Shown one piece after another: positions 54,008-64,000 of a stretch of 64,000 bases of DNA. The stretch comes from Oxalobacteraceae sp. CFBP 8761 (lineage in GTDB: Bacteria; Pseudomonadota; Gammaproteobacteria; Burkholderiales; Burkholderiaceae_D). A program made the translations under genes and the position numbers. The notes beneath the pieces were generated by a model. It saw nothing but the letters and a program-made list of their open reading frames with translations, was not told where the DNA came from and did no database searches. The stretch lies in assembly GCA_014841595.1 (NCBI GenBank), contig JACYUE010000001.1, positions 2,716,996 to 2,780,995 on the forward strand. The letters run 5' to 3'. How positions within the stretch are numbered: position 1 is the stretch's first letter; the number at the start of each line of letters is the position of its first letter.

Positions 54008-54421
54008 GTGAATTCAACCGTCCATGTCTGCCTGCGCCGCGCGCTCGTGTGGCTGCTGCTGCTGGCGATTCCCTTCCAGGGCATCGCTTCGGCAGGCATG
54101 CTGGCGTGCACACATACAGCCATGCAGCACGGCGCCGTCACCGCCGTGACCGCGCCGCACCAGATGGATGCCGGGGCGGGTCACTGCCACGATGCGGGCC
54201 CGCAGGTTGCCAAGGCCACCGACCATGCGCCGACTGACCACGACCAGGAGCGGTGCAGCGCCTGCGCCGCCTGTTGCATCGGCGCCGCCATGGCGGGCGC
54301 ACCAACGATTCCCGCCGCGCCACAGACCTTGTCCACCCGGCTGATCGAGGCAGCCACCGGCCGCCCCGAGGCCGTCGACCTCGCCCTGCCCGAACGGCCT
54401 CCCCGCTTCCCGCTCGCCTGA
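54008..54421 (+). CDS. Exported Cys/His-rich protein of the copper region
   Basis: This 137-residue protein starts with a GTG and has a signal peptide (RALVWLLLLAIPFQGIASAG). The mature part is rich in His, Cys and Met: CTHTAMQHG, GAGHCHDAG, DHAPTDHDQERCSACAACC. This style occurs in small periplasmic proteins beside copper-efflux genes. It is the first of four genes in a row that look like one copper-handling operon. Metal binding is inferred from composition only. Confidence 0.7.
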   Translation: MNSTVHVCLRRALVWLLLLAIPFQGIASAGMLACTHTAMQHGAVTAVTAPHQMDAGAGHCHDAGPQVAKATDHAPTDHDQERCSACAACCIGAAMAGAPTIPAAPQTLSTRLIEAATGRPEAVDLALPERPPRFPLA

Positions 54422-54481
54422 ATCAGCACATCACCGCGCCACGCTGGCGCGGCACCACTGCATTTCACCGAACGAGGAACC

Positions 54482-54814
54482 ATGTCGACCTTTACCCGAC
54501 CACAGCTGCTGCTGGCCTGCGTGCTGGCCAGCGCCCTGATGCCTGCCGCAGCGCAGAGCGGCCACGGGGCCACGCCGGCCGCGAACGCCACCGACCCGCA
54601 CGCCGCCGTCCCGGAAACCCGCTACCAGCCGGCGTATGTGCCACCGGCACGCGCCGCCGCCACGACCACGCCTGATCGCGCCTGGCAGGAACACAACCGC
54701 ATCGTGGCGGCCCAGCCCGGCCATGACGCGCATGCCGGGCACGGCAAACCGGCGCCCGATCCGCACGCGCATCACCATACCCCTGCACAGCCAGAGCACA
54801 AGGAGCACCACTGA
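54482..54814 (+). CDS. Exported His-rich protein of the copper operon
   Basis: A 110-residue protein with signal peptide MSTFTRPQLLLACVLASALMPAAAQ and a mature region with many His residues, notably the C-terminal DPHAHHHTPAQPEHKEHH. It probably buffers or chaperones copper in the periplasm. An AACGAGGAACC site precedes the ATG. Its stop overlaps the TolC gene start by one base (TGATG). I know no named family for it. Confidence 0.75.
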   Translation: MSTFTRPQLLLACVLASALMPAAAQSGHGATPAANATDPHAAVPETRYQPAYVPPARAAATTTPDRAWQEHNRIVAAQPGHDAHAGHGKPAPDPHAHHHTPAQPEHKEHH

Positions 54815-56205
54815 TGGCAAGTCCCATTTCATGGCATGCGACACTTGCCGTAAGCCTGGGCCTGCTGCTGGCTGGCTGCGCCAGCGTCACGCCCGAGCGC
54901 GCCTTCGAGGCCAGCGCCGCTGCAGCGCAGGCGCGCACGGGCGTGGATGCGCGCCTGCTGCGCAGCGATGCCGACCGCCAGGCCTTGCAGGCCGAAATCG
55001 ACACGTTGCTGCAGGCGCCGCTGACGCAGGACGCCGCCGTACGCATCGCCGCGCTGAACCATCCCGGCCTGCAGGCCACCTACTGGGAGGCCGGCATCGC
55101 GCAGGCCGACGTGGCCCAGGCCGCGCGCCTGCGCAATCCGGGCTTCGGATTCTCGCGCATGGATGGCGGCGGCAACCGGGAAACCGAGCGCTCGGTCTCG
55201 ATCGACCTGGCGGGCCTGCTCACCATGCCGCTGCGCCAGCGCATGGCTGCGCGGCGCCTTGACGAAACAACGCTGCGCGTGGCCGCCGCCATCGAGCACC
55301 ACGTCAACGCCACCCGGCGCGCCTGGATCGAGGCCGTGGCGGCGCGCCAGGCTCTGACCTATGCGCGTCAGGTGGCCGACGCCGCCGACGCATCAAGCGC
55401 ACTGATGGCGCGCATGACCCAGGCCGGCAATGCCAGTGCGCTGGACCTGGCGCGCGAGTCGGCCTTCCACGCCGAAGCCGGCGCCGGTGTACTGCGCGCC
55501 GACCGCGAGGCCAACGCCGCGCGCGAACATCTGACGCGCCAGCTCGGCCTGTGGGGCAAGCAGGCGCTCTACAAGCTGCCCGAGCGCTTGCCCGACCTGC
55601 CGGCGGCGCCCGCCGAACTGGCCGGCATCGAGCGCACGGCGCTGAGCCAGCGCCTGGACGTGCAAGCCGCGCGCGCCGCCGCCAGCGGCACCGCTGCCGA
55701 CCTGGGCCTCACGCGCACCACGCGCTTTGTCAATGTGCTCGACCTGGGCTATGCGGACAAGCGCGAGACAGGCGAGCCAAAGAGCGATGGCTACGAGATT
55801 GGCCTGGAGCTGCCGCTGTTCGACTGGGGCGGCGCCCGCGTGGCGCGCGCCGAAGCGGTGTACATGCAGTCGCTTGGCCAGGTCGCGGCCGTCGCGGTCA
55901 ACGCCCGCAGCGAAGCGCGCGCGGGCTACCTCGGCTACCGCGCCAGCTATGACGTGGCGCGCCACTACCGCGACCAGGTGATCCCGCTGCGCAAGCAGAT
56001 CGCGGACGAGACGCTGCTGCGCTACAACGGCATGCTGGCCAGCCCGTTCGAGCTGCTGGCCGACGCGCGCGAACAGGCTGGCGCGGTGCACGCCACCATC
56101 GAAGCGCTGAAGGATTTCTGGCTGGCCCAGGTCGACCTGGAAACCGCCATCGGCATGCGCCTGCCGGCGCCATCGCCCACTGACAAGAAGGACACCCCAC
56201 AATGA
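54814..56205 (+). CDS. TolC-family outer-membrane efflux lipoprotein
   Basis: The 463-residue protein has a lipoprotein signal with lipobox LLAGC (about residue 22) and two TolC-type repeats rich in long helices. Segments such as ALNHPGLQATYWEAGIAQADVAQA and GLELPLFDWGGARVARAEA are typical of CusC/CzcC-like channels. It would form the outer-membrane exit duct for metal efflux, but no RND pump or membrane-fusion gene is in the window. It is coupled to its neighbours on both sides by one- and four-base overlaps. Confidence 0.87.
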   Translation: MASPISWHATLAVSLGLLLAGCASVTPERAFEASAAAAQARTGVDARLLRSDADRQALQAEIDTLLQAPLTQDAAVRIAALNHPGLQATYWEAGIAQADVAQAARLRNPGFGFSRMDGGGNRETERSVSIDLAGLLTMPLRQRMAARRLDETTLRVAAAIEHHVNATRRAWIEAVAARQALTYARQVADAADASSALMARMTQAGNASALDLARESAFHAEAGAGVLRADREANAAREHLTRQLGLWGKQALYKLPERLPDLPAAPAELAGIERTALSQRLDVQAARAAASGTAADLGLTRTTRFVNVLDLGYADKRETGEPKSDGYEIGLELPLFDWGGARVARAEAVYMQSLGQVAAVAVNARSEARAGYLGYRASYDVARHYRDQVIPLRKQIADETLLRYNGMLASPFELLADAREQAGAVHATIEALKDFWLAQVDLETAIGMRLPAPSPTDKKDTPQ

Positions 56206-57614
56206 CCAACCGCAGATCGTTCCTGACCGGCGCCGGCGCCGGCATCACGGCACTGGGCGCCTCGCTCGTGAGCCGTGCCGGCGCGGCGTCGCTGCCGGAA
56301 GCGCCGACCCACACGTCGAGCGCCACCGCCGCGCCGCTGGCCCCGACGGGCGGGCGCCCGTACAACCCCGTCGTCACGCTCAATGGCTGGACGCTGCCAT
56401 GGCGCATGAAGGACGGCGTCAAGGAATTCCACCTGGTGGCCGAACCGGTCGTGCGCGAATTCGCGCCCGGCATGCAGGCCAACCTGTGGGGCTACAACGG
56501 CCAGAGCCCGGGCCCGACCATCGAAGTGGTCGAGGGTGACCGGGTGCGCATCTTTGTCACCAACAGGCTGCCCGAACACACCAGCGTGCACTGGCACGGC
56601 CAGTTGCTGCCGTGCGGGATGGATGGCGTGACGGGACTGACCCAGCCCGGCATCCAGCCCGGCAAGACCTTCGTCTACGAATTCGTCGCGCGCCATGCGG
56701 GCACCTTCATGTACCACCCGCACGCCGACGAGATGCAGCAGATGGCGATGGGGATGATGGGTTTCTGGGTCACGCACCCGAAGAACCCGCGCCAGCATGC
56801 CGTCGATCGCGACTACGTGATGTTGCTGTCGTCGTACGACATCGAACCGGGCAGCTATACGCCGCGCACCAACACGATGCTCGACTTCAATCTGTGGACC
56901 ATCAACAGCCGCGTGTTCCCGGGCCTGGACCCGATGGTCGCGCGCCTGGGCGACAAGGTGCGCATCCGCGTGGGCAACCTGACGATGACGAACCACCCGA
57001 TCCACCTGCACGGACACCGCTTCGAGGTCGCTGGCACCGATGGCGGCTGGGTGCCGAAGTCGGCGCGCTGGCCCGAGGTGACGACCGACGTCGCCGTCGG
57101 CCAGATGCGCGCCATCGAGTTCGTGGCCGATGCGCCGGGCGACTGGGCCTTCCACTGCCACAAATCGCACCACACCATGAACGCGATGGGCCATGACGTG
57201 CCAACGCTCATTGGCGTTGACCATCAGGGCGTGGCCGAGAAGATCAACAAGCTGGTGCCCGGCTATATGGTCATGGGCGACAAGGGCGGCTCGATGGGCG
57301 ACATGAAGATGCCGCTGCCGGCCAACACGCTGCCGATGATGAGCGGCGACGGCCCGTTCGGCAACCTGGAAATGGGCGGCATGTTCACGGTGCTCAAGGT
57401 GCGCGAAGGTCTCAAGCGCGGCGACTACGGCGATCCTGGCTGGTACCGGCATCCGGCCGGCACGGTGGCGCGCGAATGGACGGGCGACGGCGCCGAGGCG
57501 CTACCGCCAGCGCCACGCGCGCCGGATGCCCGCCCCGCGCCGGCGCCGGCCGGCCAGGCCATGGATGCACGCAAGCCCGGCGCGAAGGACATGACGGGGC
57601 ACGAGCACCACTAG
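56202..57614 (+). CDS. Tat-exported multicopper oxidase
   Basis: MTNRRSFLTGAGAGITALGASLVSRAG is a Tat signal (NRRSF). The 470-residue enzyme keeps copper motifs in order: HWHGQLLPCGMDG, MYHPHADEMQQMAMGM, HPIHLHGHRFE and FHCHKSHHTMNAMG (HCHxxxHxxxxM, types 1 and 3 copper). A Met-rich segment (DKGGSMGDMKMPLP, then MMSGDG) resembles periplasmic cuprous oxidases. It probably oxidises Cu(I) in the periplasm. The start overlaps the TolC gene (ATGA). The end converges on the MASE4 kinase with a four-base overlap. Confidence 0.9.
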   Translation: MTNRRSFLTGAGAGITALGASLVSRAGAASLPEAPTHTSSATAAPLAPTGGRPYNPVVTLNGWTLPWRMKDGVKEFHLVAEPVVREFAPGMQANLWGYNGQSPGPTIEVVEGDRVRIFVTNRLPEHTSVHWHGQLLPCGMDGVTGLTQPGIQPGKTFVYEFVARHAGTFMYHPHADEMQQMAMGMMGFWVTHPKNPRQHAVDRDYVMLLSSYDIEPGSYTPRTNTMLDFNLWTINSRVFPGLDPMVARLGDKVRIRVGNLTMTNHPIHLHGHRFEVAGTDGGWVPKSARWPEVTTDVAVGQMRAIEFVADAPGDWAFHCHKSHHTMNAMGHDVPTLIGVDHQGVAEKINKLVPGYMVMGDKGGSMGDMKMPLPANTLPMMSGDGPFGNLEMGGMFTVLKVREGLKRGDYGDPGWYRHPAGTVAREWTGDGAEALPPAPRAPDARPAPAPAGQAMDARKPGAKDMTGHEHH

Positions 57615-60367
57615 CCCGCTGCTGGTGCCTCGGGCGCCTCAGGTACCTCAGGTACCTCGCGCAGCAGCGCAATCAGCTGCTGCGGCGCGACCGGCTTCGT
57701 GAAGTGCTCGTCGAAACCGGCCGCCAGCGAGGCGGCGCGGTCTTCCTTTCTGCCGCGCCCCGTCACGGCCACCAGGTAAGGGCGCGGTGCATCCTGCGCC
57801 AGCACGCCCGCCAGTTCCAGCCCATCCATGTGTGGCATGCCCAGGTCGAGTACCGCGATCCGGGCCGGCCGTTCGCGGTGCAGGCGCAGCGCTTCTGCGC
57901 CATCGTGGGCCACCATCACGGTCGCGCCTTCGGAACGCAGCAGCCAGGCCAGCGATTCCGCTGCATCCACATTGTCGTCGGCCACCAGGATGTGCTTGCC
58001 CAGCGCAGCGCCGTCCGGCACCGGGAGCGCGTCGCCCGGCGCCATGGCCGGCTCCTCGCACAGGTGCAGGCGCACCAGGAAGGTCGCGCCGCGGCCCGGT
58101 CCGTCGCTGTCGGCCCGGATGCTGCCGCCATGCAGCTCGACGAAGCCCTTGGCCAGCGACAGCCCGATCCCCAGGCCGCCCTGCGCCAGGTGACTGGCAC
58201 TGCCGGCCTGCACGAACGGATCGAACACGCGTTCGAGCATGTCGGGTGCCAGCCCCACGCCACTGTCGGCCACCCACGCCACGGCCTGGTCGTCTTCGCG
58301 CCGCAAGCCCAGTTCGAGACCGCCGCCGGGCGGCGTGTACTTGGCCGCATTCGTGATCAGGTTGGCGAACACCTGTGTCAGGCGCAGCGGATCGGCGTCG
58401 ACCCAGAGCGGTTCGTCGGCCACCCGCAACGCCACCTGGTGGCGCCCGGCCTCGATCAGCGGCATGCTCGTTTGCAGTGTTTCGCGCAGCAACCGGCCCA
58501 GGTCGATGCGCACGCGGCGCAATTCGATCTTGCCGCGGCTGATGCGCGACACGTCCAGCAGGTCGTCGAGCAGGCGCGCCATCTGGTCGGTCTGGCGCCC
58601 CACCATGGCGGCGATCCATTCGATGCGTTCCGGCGCCAGCGCCTTGCTGCGCAGGAGCGAGGCCGCATTCGCAATCGGTGCGAGCGGATTGCGCAGCTCG
58701 TGCGCCAGTGTCGCGATATAGACATCCTTGCGCCCGTCGGCTTCGCGCAGGCTGTGCATCGCCGCTTCACGCTCGGACACGTCCAGCACCAGCGAAAACA
58801 CGGTCTGGATCTCGCCCGCCTCGTCGACCAGCACCGAGTTGTACCATTCACAGCACAGCGCACGCCCGTCGCGGGTGCGGTTGCGGTTGGCCGACTTGGC
58901 ATAGCGCGTGCCGGAGTCGATCAGGCGCGCGATCATCGTGTCGACCTGGTCGGCATCGCCCTCGTGGATCATGCCGATGCGGTCGATCCGCTGGCCGATG
59001 GCATCGCCTGCGGGCCAGCCGAACAATTCTTCGGCGCGGCGGTTCCACAGCGTGATCACGAGGTCGCGGTCCCATTCGATCACGGCCAGCGGGGTGTTCT
59101 CGATCAGGTAGCGGGTCTGGTCCAGCGCCCGAGCCAGCGCCGCACTGGCCTCGGTGCGCTCGGTGATGTCGTCGATCACGATCACGGCGGAGGCCAGTTC
59201 GGCGGCGCTCTCGCGCAGCGGCGCGCCACTGACCGCGTACACCCGTCTCGCGCCGCCCTGCACGCTCTCGATCATGGCGTCGCGAAACGCCCGGCCGCCG
59301 ATCGCGCGCGCCACCGGTTCGCAGATCAGGTCGAGCATGCCCCCCACGCCGTCAGCGCCGAAGTGGCGCGCCATCTGCTTCGCCTGGTCGTTGGCCATCA
59401 CGCAGCGGCCCTGGGCGTCGACGATCAGGACGCCGTCGGGCAATTGGCGCAGCACGGTGCCGAGCAGGCTTTGCCACTGGGCGTGCGCGCGCGTCTCGAT
59501 CATTTCCTGGAAGGTTGCGTGCAGGCGCGCGTGCAGCGCGATATTGTCGATCGCCAGCGCGCCCAGCACGAACAGCGACGTGGACAGCCCGTACAGCCGC
59601 CCGGCATAGAAACCGAGGTCGTAGAGGCCAGTATTGAACACGCAGGACAGGCCCACTTCGAACACCCAGGCCGCCATCGCCACGGTCAGCCAGACATCGA
59701 GCACGGTACGCGGGCGCTTTTGCACCGTGGCGTACAGCACGTAGACCGACAGCGCCAGTATCGCCGCCGAGATGCCATGGTAGAGCGGCAAGGTACGCGT
59801 GCCCTCGATCAGTCTGGGCAGATACGGCGCACCGGTCGTGCCCACCAACACCAGCAGCGACACGAACAGCGCGGTCAGCAGCGCGCCGATGCGCATGAAG
59901 TGTGGCGGCAGCGGCGCCCCGGCCAGGCGTCCGCGCGCGCTGCGCGAGTAGCCGAGCACGAACAGCGGATACAGCGCGTGCCAGGCCGCGTGCAGCCAGG
60001 CGGAGGTCTGAAGATTTCCGCCGAGCACGCCCTCGTCGCCGAGTAGGCCGTGAAACGTGAGCATGTGGGCGCCGGCGATCAGCGCCGTGAACAGATAGCC
60101 GAGCGCAAGGACGCCCAGCGCGAGCGAGCGCCGGGTGTGGACATGACCGAGCAGCAGGATGCCGGTGACGAAATTACTGGCGATCAGTGTCGACAGATAG
60201 ATCGGCAGGAATTCCGGCGCATGTGGCAAGGGCACGCCGGCTGCCGGCACCAGGACCGCAAACAGCAGCCCCAGCGCCCCCAGCACCAGCACGGCCCAGC
60301 GCAACTGGGCGCCACCGGGCGGATGCTTGACCAGGTCGATCGGTTCTGCGAGTACACCATCTCTCAT
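57611..60367 (-). CDS. MASE4 hybrid histidine kinase with two PAS domains and receiver
   Basis: The 918-residue protein starts with an eight-helix MASE4-type membrane domain (about 20-285; LPIYLSTLIASNFVTGILLL, LHAAWHALYPLFVLGYSRS, LTVAMAAWVFEVGLSCVF). Two PAS regions follow, then HisKA with TLAHELRNPLAPIANA (about 565), an ATPase with NLITNAAKYTPPGGG and DSGVGLAPD, and a receiver (about 790-905) with the Asp in VLDLGMPHMDG. Its core resembles that of the CHASE8 kinase at 23463, so they are probably paralogues. It converges on the copper oxidase gene; the shared orientation with copA may be coincidence. Confidence 0.9.
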   Translation of the reverse strand: MRDGVLAEPIDLVKHPPGGAQLRWAVLVLGALGLLFAVLVPAAGVPLPHAPEFLPIYLSTLIASNFVTGILLLGHVHTRRSLALGVLALGYLFTALIAGAHMLTFHGLLGDEGVLGGNLQTSAWLHAAWHALYPLFVLGYSRSARGRLAGAPLPPHFMRIGALLTALFVSLLVLVGTTGAPYLPRLIEGTRTLPLYHGISAAILALSVYVLYATVQKRPRTVLDVWLTVAMAAWVFEVGLSCVFNTGLYDLGFYAGRLYGLSTSLFVLGALAIDNIALHARLHATFQEMIETRAHAQWQSLLGTVLRQLPDGVLIVDAQGRCVMANDQAKQMARHFGADGVGGMLDLICEPVARAIGGRAFRDAMIESVQGGARRVYAVSGAPLRESAAELASAVIVIDDITERTEASAALARALDQTRYLIENTPLAVIEWDRDLVITLWNRRAEELFGWPAGDAIGQRIDRIGMIHEGDADQVDTMIARLIDSGTRYAKSANRNRTRDGRALCCEWYNSVLVDEAGEIQTVFSLVLDVSEREAAMHSLREADGRKDVYIATLAHELRNPLAPIANAASLLRSKALAPERIEWIAAMVGRQTDQMARLLDDLLDVSRISRGKIELRRVRIDLGRLLRETLQTSMPLIEAGRHQVALRVADEPLWVDADPLRLTQVFANLITNAAKYTPPGGGLELGLRREDDQAVAWVADSGVGLAPDMLERVFDPFVQAGSASHLAQGGLGIGLSLAKGFVELHGGSIRADSDGPGRGATFLVRLHLCEEPAMAPGDALPVPDGAALGKHILVADDNVDAAESLAWLLRSEGATVMVAHDGAEALRLHRERPARIAVLDLGMPHMDGLELAGVLAQDAPRPYLVAVTGRGRKEDRAASLAAGFDEHFTKPVAPQQLIALLREVPEVPEAPEAPAAG

Positions 60368-60513
60368 GAGGATTCCGCTGACGAGGTCGGTCGGAGATGC
60401 ACAGTGTTCGGTATTGTTCTTTCTACAAAATATAGCCTAAATGAATATTGTTTGGGGGTGTATTTATCCGCTTATCGTCCAGGAAACGCATTGGGCCGTG
60501 TGACCGGCCTGCT

Positions 60514-62955
<2,442 letters not shown>

Positions 62956-62961
62956 CCGACA

Positions 62962-62992
62962 AGAATAAACCTTCCCACTACGGGAAGGTCAA
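62962..62992 (-). promoter_or_regulatory. CueR-type copA promoter with 19-bp spacer
   Basis: On the minus strand TTGACC (-35) and TATTCT (-10) are separated by exactly 19 bases, the overlong spacer used by MerR-family activators. The spacer holds the dyad CCTTCCCGTAGTGGGAAGG, close to the known CueR operator. The -10 box ends only six bases before the copA ATG, so the mRNA may be leaderless. No cueR gene is in the window. Confidence 0.85.
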
Positions 62993-63015
62993 CACACGCG
63001 CGAAGTTTGCCCGGG

Positions 63016-63354
63016 TTAGCTGCCCAAGTTGAACAGCACGCCCACCGCGAGTTCGACCCACAGCGCGGCAAACACCAGCGCCAGCGCGCCAATGACGGCA
63101 AAGCGCTGCCACACGGCCAGACGCGCGACACGGCGGCCCGTGCGCAGACACGTCCAGCCAGCGCTGGCCAGCAACACTGCGGCCACCGCGAAATCCAAGC
63201 CCGTCCACTGGACGCCGTGCGCGAACTGCATCCCGGCCAGCGGCACCAGCAGAATCATCGCCGTTGCCAGCGCCACGCGCACGGCATCGATACCCATCGA
63301 CGCGCGCAGTGCGCCATTGTTCGTGTGGACGTCCCCGCCCCCTGCCATCGTCAT
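63016..63354 (-). CDS. Small hypothetical membrane protein
   Basis: The 112-residue protein from the ATG at 63354 (CCGGAGCA upstream) has three membrane segments (about 23-40, 49-67, 80-105). The pattern is VALATAMILLVPLAGMQF, GVQWTGLDFAVAAVLL and ALWVELAVGVLFNLG. I have seen this general layout in uncharacterised small bacterial membrane proteins but know no function. It lies upstream of the copA promoter on the same strand. Confidence 0.68.
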   Translation of the reverse strand: MTMAGGGDVHTNNGALRASMGIDAVRVALATAMILLVPLAGMQFAHGVQWTGLDFAVAAVLLASAGWTCLRTGRRVARLAVWQRFAVIGALALVFAALWVELAVGVLFNLGS

Positions 63355-63524
63355 GAAGTGCTCCGGTAAGTTACCGGTCGATCGTGCCGGCACGTCAGTG
63401 TAGTCTTATTGTCGCCGCGACAACAGCAATACGTGCAACATCGGCCCTCCATTGAAACATTTCGTTACATTCGTCGCATGGCAGACTTTATATACTGACA
63501 TACAGTTTCTCTGGACCAGTCATC

Positions 63525-64000
63525 ATGCGCGCCTTGCCGTCCGCTCTATTCCTGTCATGTCTGCTTGTCACGGGCGCAGCGACGGCGCACGTCCCACTGC
63601 GGGGCGCCGCGCCTGGCGTTGCCGTTACCAATGCGCAGTCGCCATTGGTGATTGCACTGCGCGATGCTGAGCGGCACCTTGCCGAGGCCGTCGCCACCCG
63701 GGATGTCGACGCCCTGCGCGATCTGATCGCCACCGACTACTATCACGTCGAAACCAATGGCCGCGTGCGCACCCGCAGCGAATTCATGCAAGTGCTGGCG
63801 CGCGATGAATACGAGTTTCGCTCGTACAGCAACGTGAGCATGGAAATCCAGTTGCTCGACAGCGGCCACACGGCCATCGTCCGCGGTCGCATGCAGGCCG
63901 ATCTGCAGCCAGTCAGCGGTGCGCGCGAGTTTCGCGGGCGCTATGTCCGCGTCTGGCAGTTGCAGAACGACGGCTGGCGCAACACGATGATGCAGAGTAC
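63525..64000 (+). CDS. Exported NTF2-like (SnoaL/DUF4440-type) protein, 3' end cut
   Basis: The gene runs off the window after 158 codons. A signal peptide (MRALPSALFLSCLLVTGAATA) precedes an NTF2-like fold with VIALRDAERHLAEAVATRDVDALRDLIATDYYHVETNGRVRTRSEFM. The AIVRGRMQADL and FRGRYVRVWQLQNDGWRN segments follow, typical of DUF4440/SnoaL-like proteins. Catalytic or binding role is unknown. A TATACT (-10-like) hexamer lies at 63491-63496 with no good -35. Confidence 0.78.
   Translation, partial: MRALPSALFLSCLLVTGAATAHVPLRGAAPGVAVTNAQSPLVIALRDAERHLAEAVATRDVDALRDLIATDYYHVETNGRVRTRSEFMQVLARDEYEFRSYSNVSMEIQLLDSGHTAIVRGRMQADLQPVSGAREFRGRYVRVWQLQNDGWRNTMMQS

Overview
The window is 64 kb of high-GC DNA. 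Its gene content points to a free-living betaproteobacterium, most likely Oxalobacteraceae close to Massilia, Duganella or Telluria. Pointers are a urease operon ordered ureDABCEFG plus ureJ on one strand, many long hybrid histidine kinases, a Ku/LigD end-joining locus, a TonB receptor next to a YfiR-type gene, and consistent G/C third positions. The genus is inferred from gene style and has not been tested by a search.

Layout. 0.1-3.4 kb: thioesterase, ArsC-type reductase, PlsC-like acyltransferase, SulP anion transporter. 3.5-9.1 kb: the complete urease operon on the minus strand with a HupE/UreJ nickel permease. 9.2-10.7 kb: a diguanylate cyclase. 10.9-15.7 kb: an SDR oxidoreductase, Ku, a small membrane protein translationally coupled to Ku, and a convergent LigD. 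15.9-20.7 kb: a 2-hydroxyacid dehydrogenase and a very large propeller sensor kinase. 20.8-23.4 kb: four identical tRNA-Arg(ACG) genes, each with its own promoter and terminator, a NUDIX gene between copies 2 and 3, and an IS1595-family element with inverted repeats and a near-perfect target duplication after copy 4.

23.5-39 kb is dominated by signalling. It holds a TonB receptor/YfiR/CHASE8 hybrid-kinase module, a candidate small RNA with anti-Shine-Dalgarno motifs, a PAS-REC protein, a 1008-residue hybrid kinase, a REC-GGDEF regulator, a hemerythrin, a soluble NarX-type kinase, a type II NADH dehydrogenase, and a LytTR regulator with its kinase. 39.2-44.8 kb: an outer-membrane protein, a three-gene glycolipid-type operon (GT2, VTT membrane protein, ArnT-like GT39), a tiny lipoprotein and an RhlE-type helicase.

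44.9-50.5 kb is an accessory island with lower GC. It begins with a decayed IS5-family transposase. It then alternates single small genes with copies of one imperfect inverted repeat. Almost every repeat copy sits just 3' of one minus-strand gene, an arrangement like an integron cassette array but without an integrase or clear attC core sites. One of its genes carries an in-frame TAG at codon 41.

50.6-64 kb: a Pat-type acyl-CoA synthetase/GNAT protein and a copper-handling region. The copper region has two His-rich exported proteins, a TolC-family lipoprotein, a Tat-exported multicopper oxidase, a MASE4 hybrid kinase, and a copper P-type ATPase. The ATPase gene has a CueR-type promoter lying directly on the start codon and a C-terminal CopZ-like domain with its own internal Shine-Dalgarno and ATG. 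The window ends inside an exported NTF2-like protein gene.
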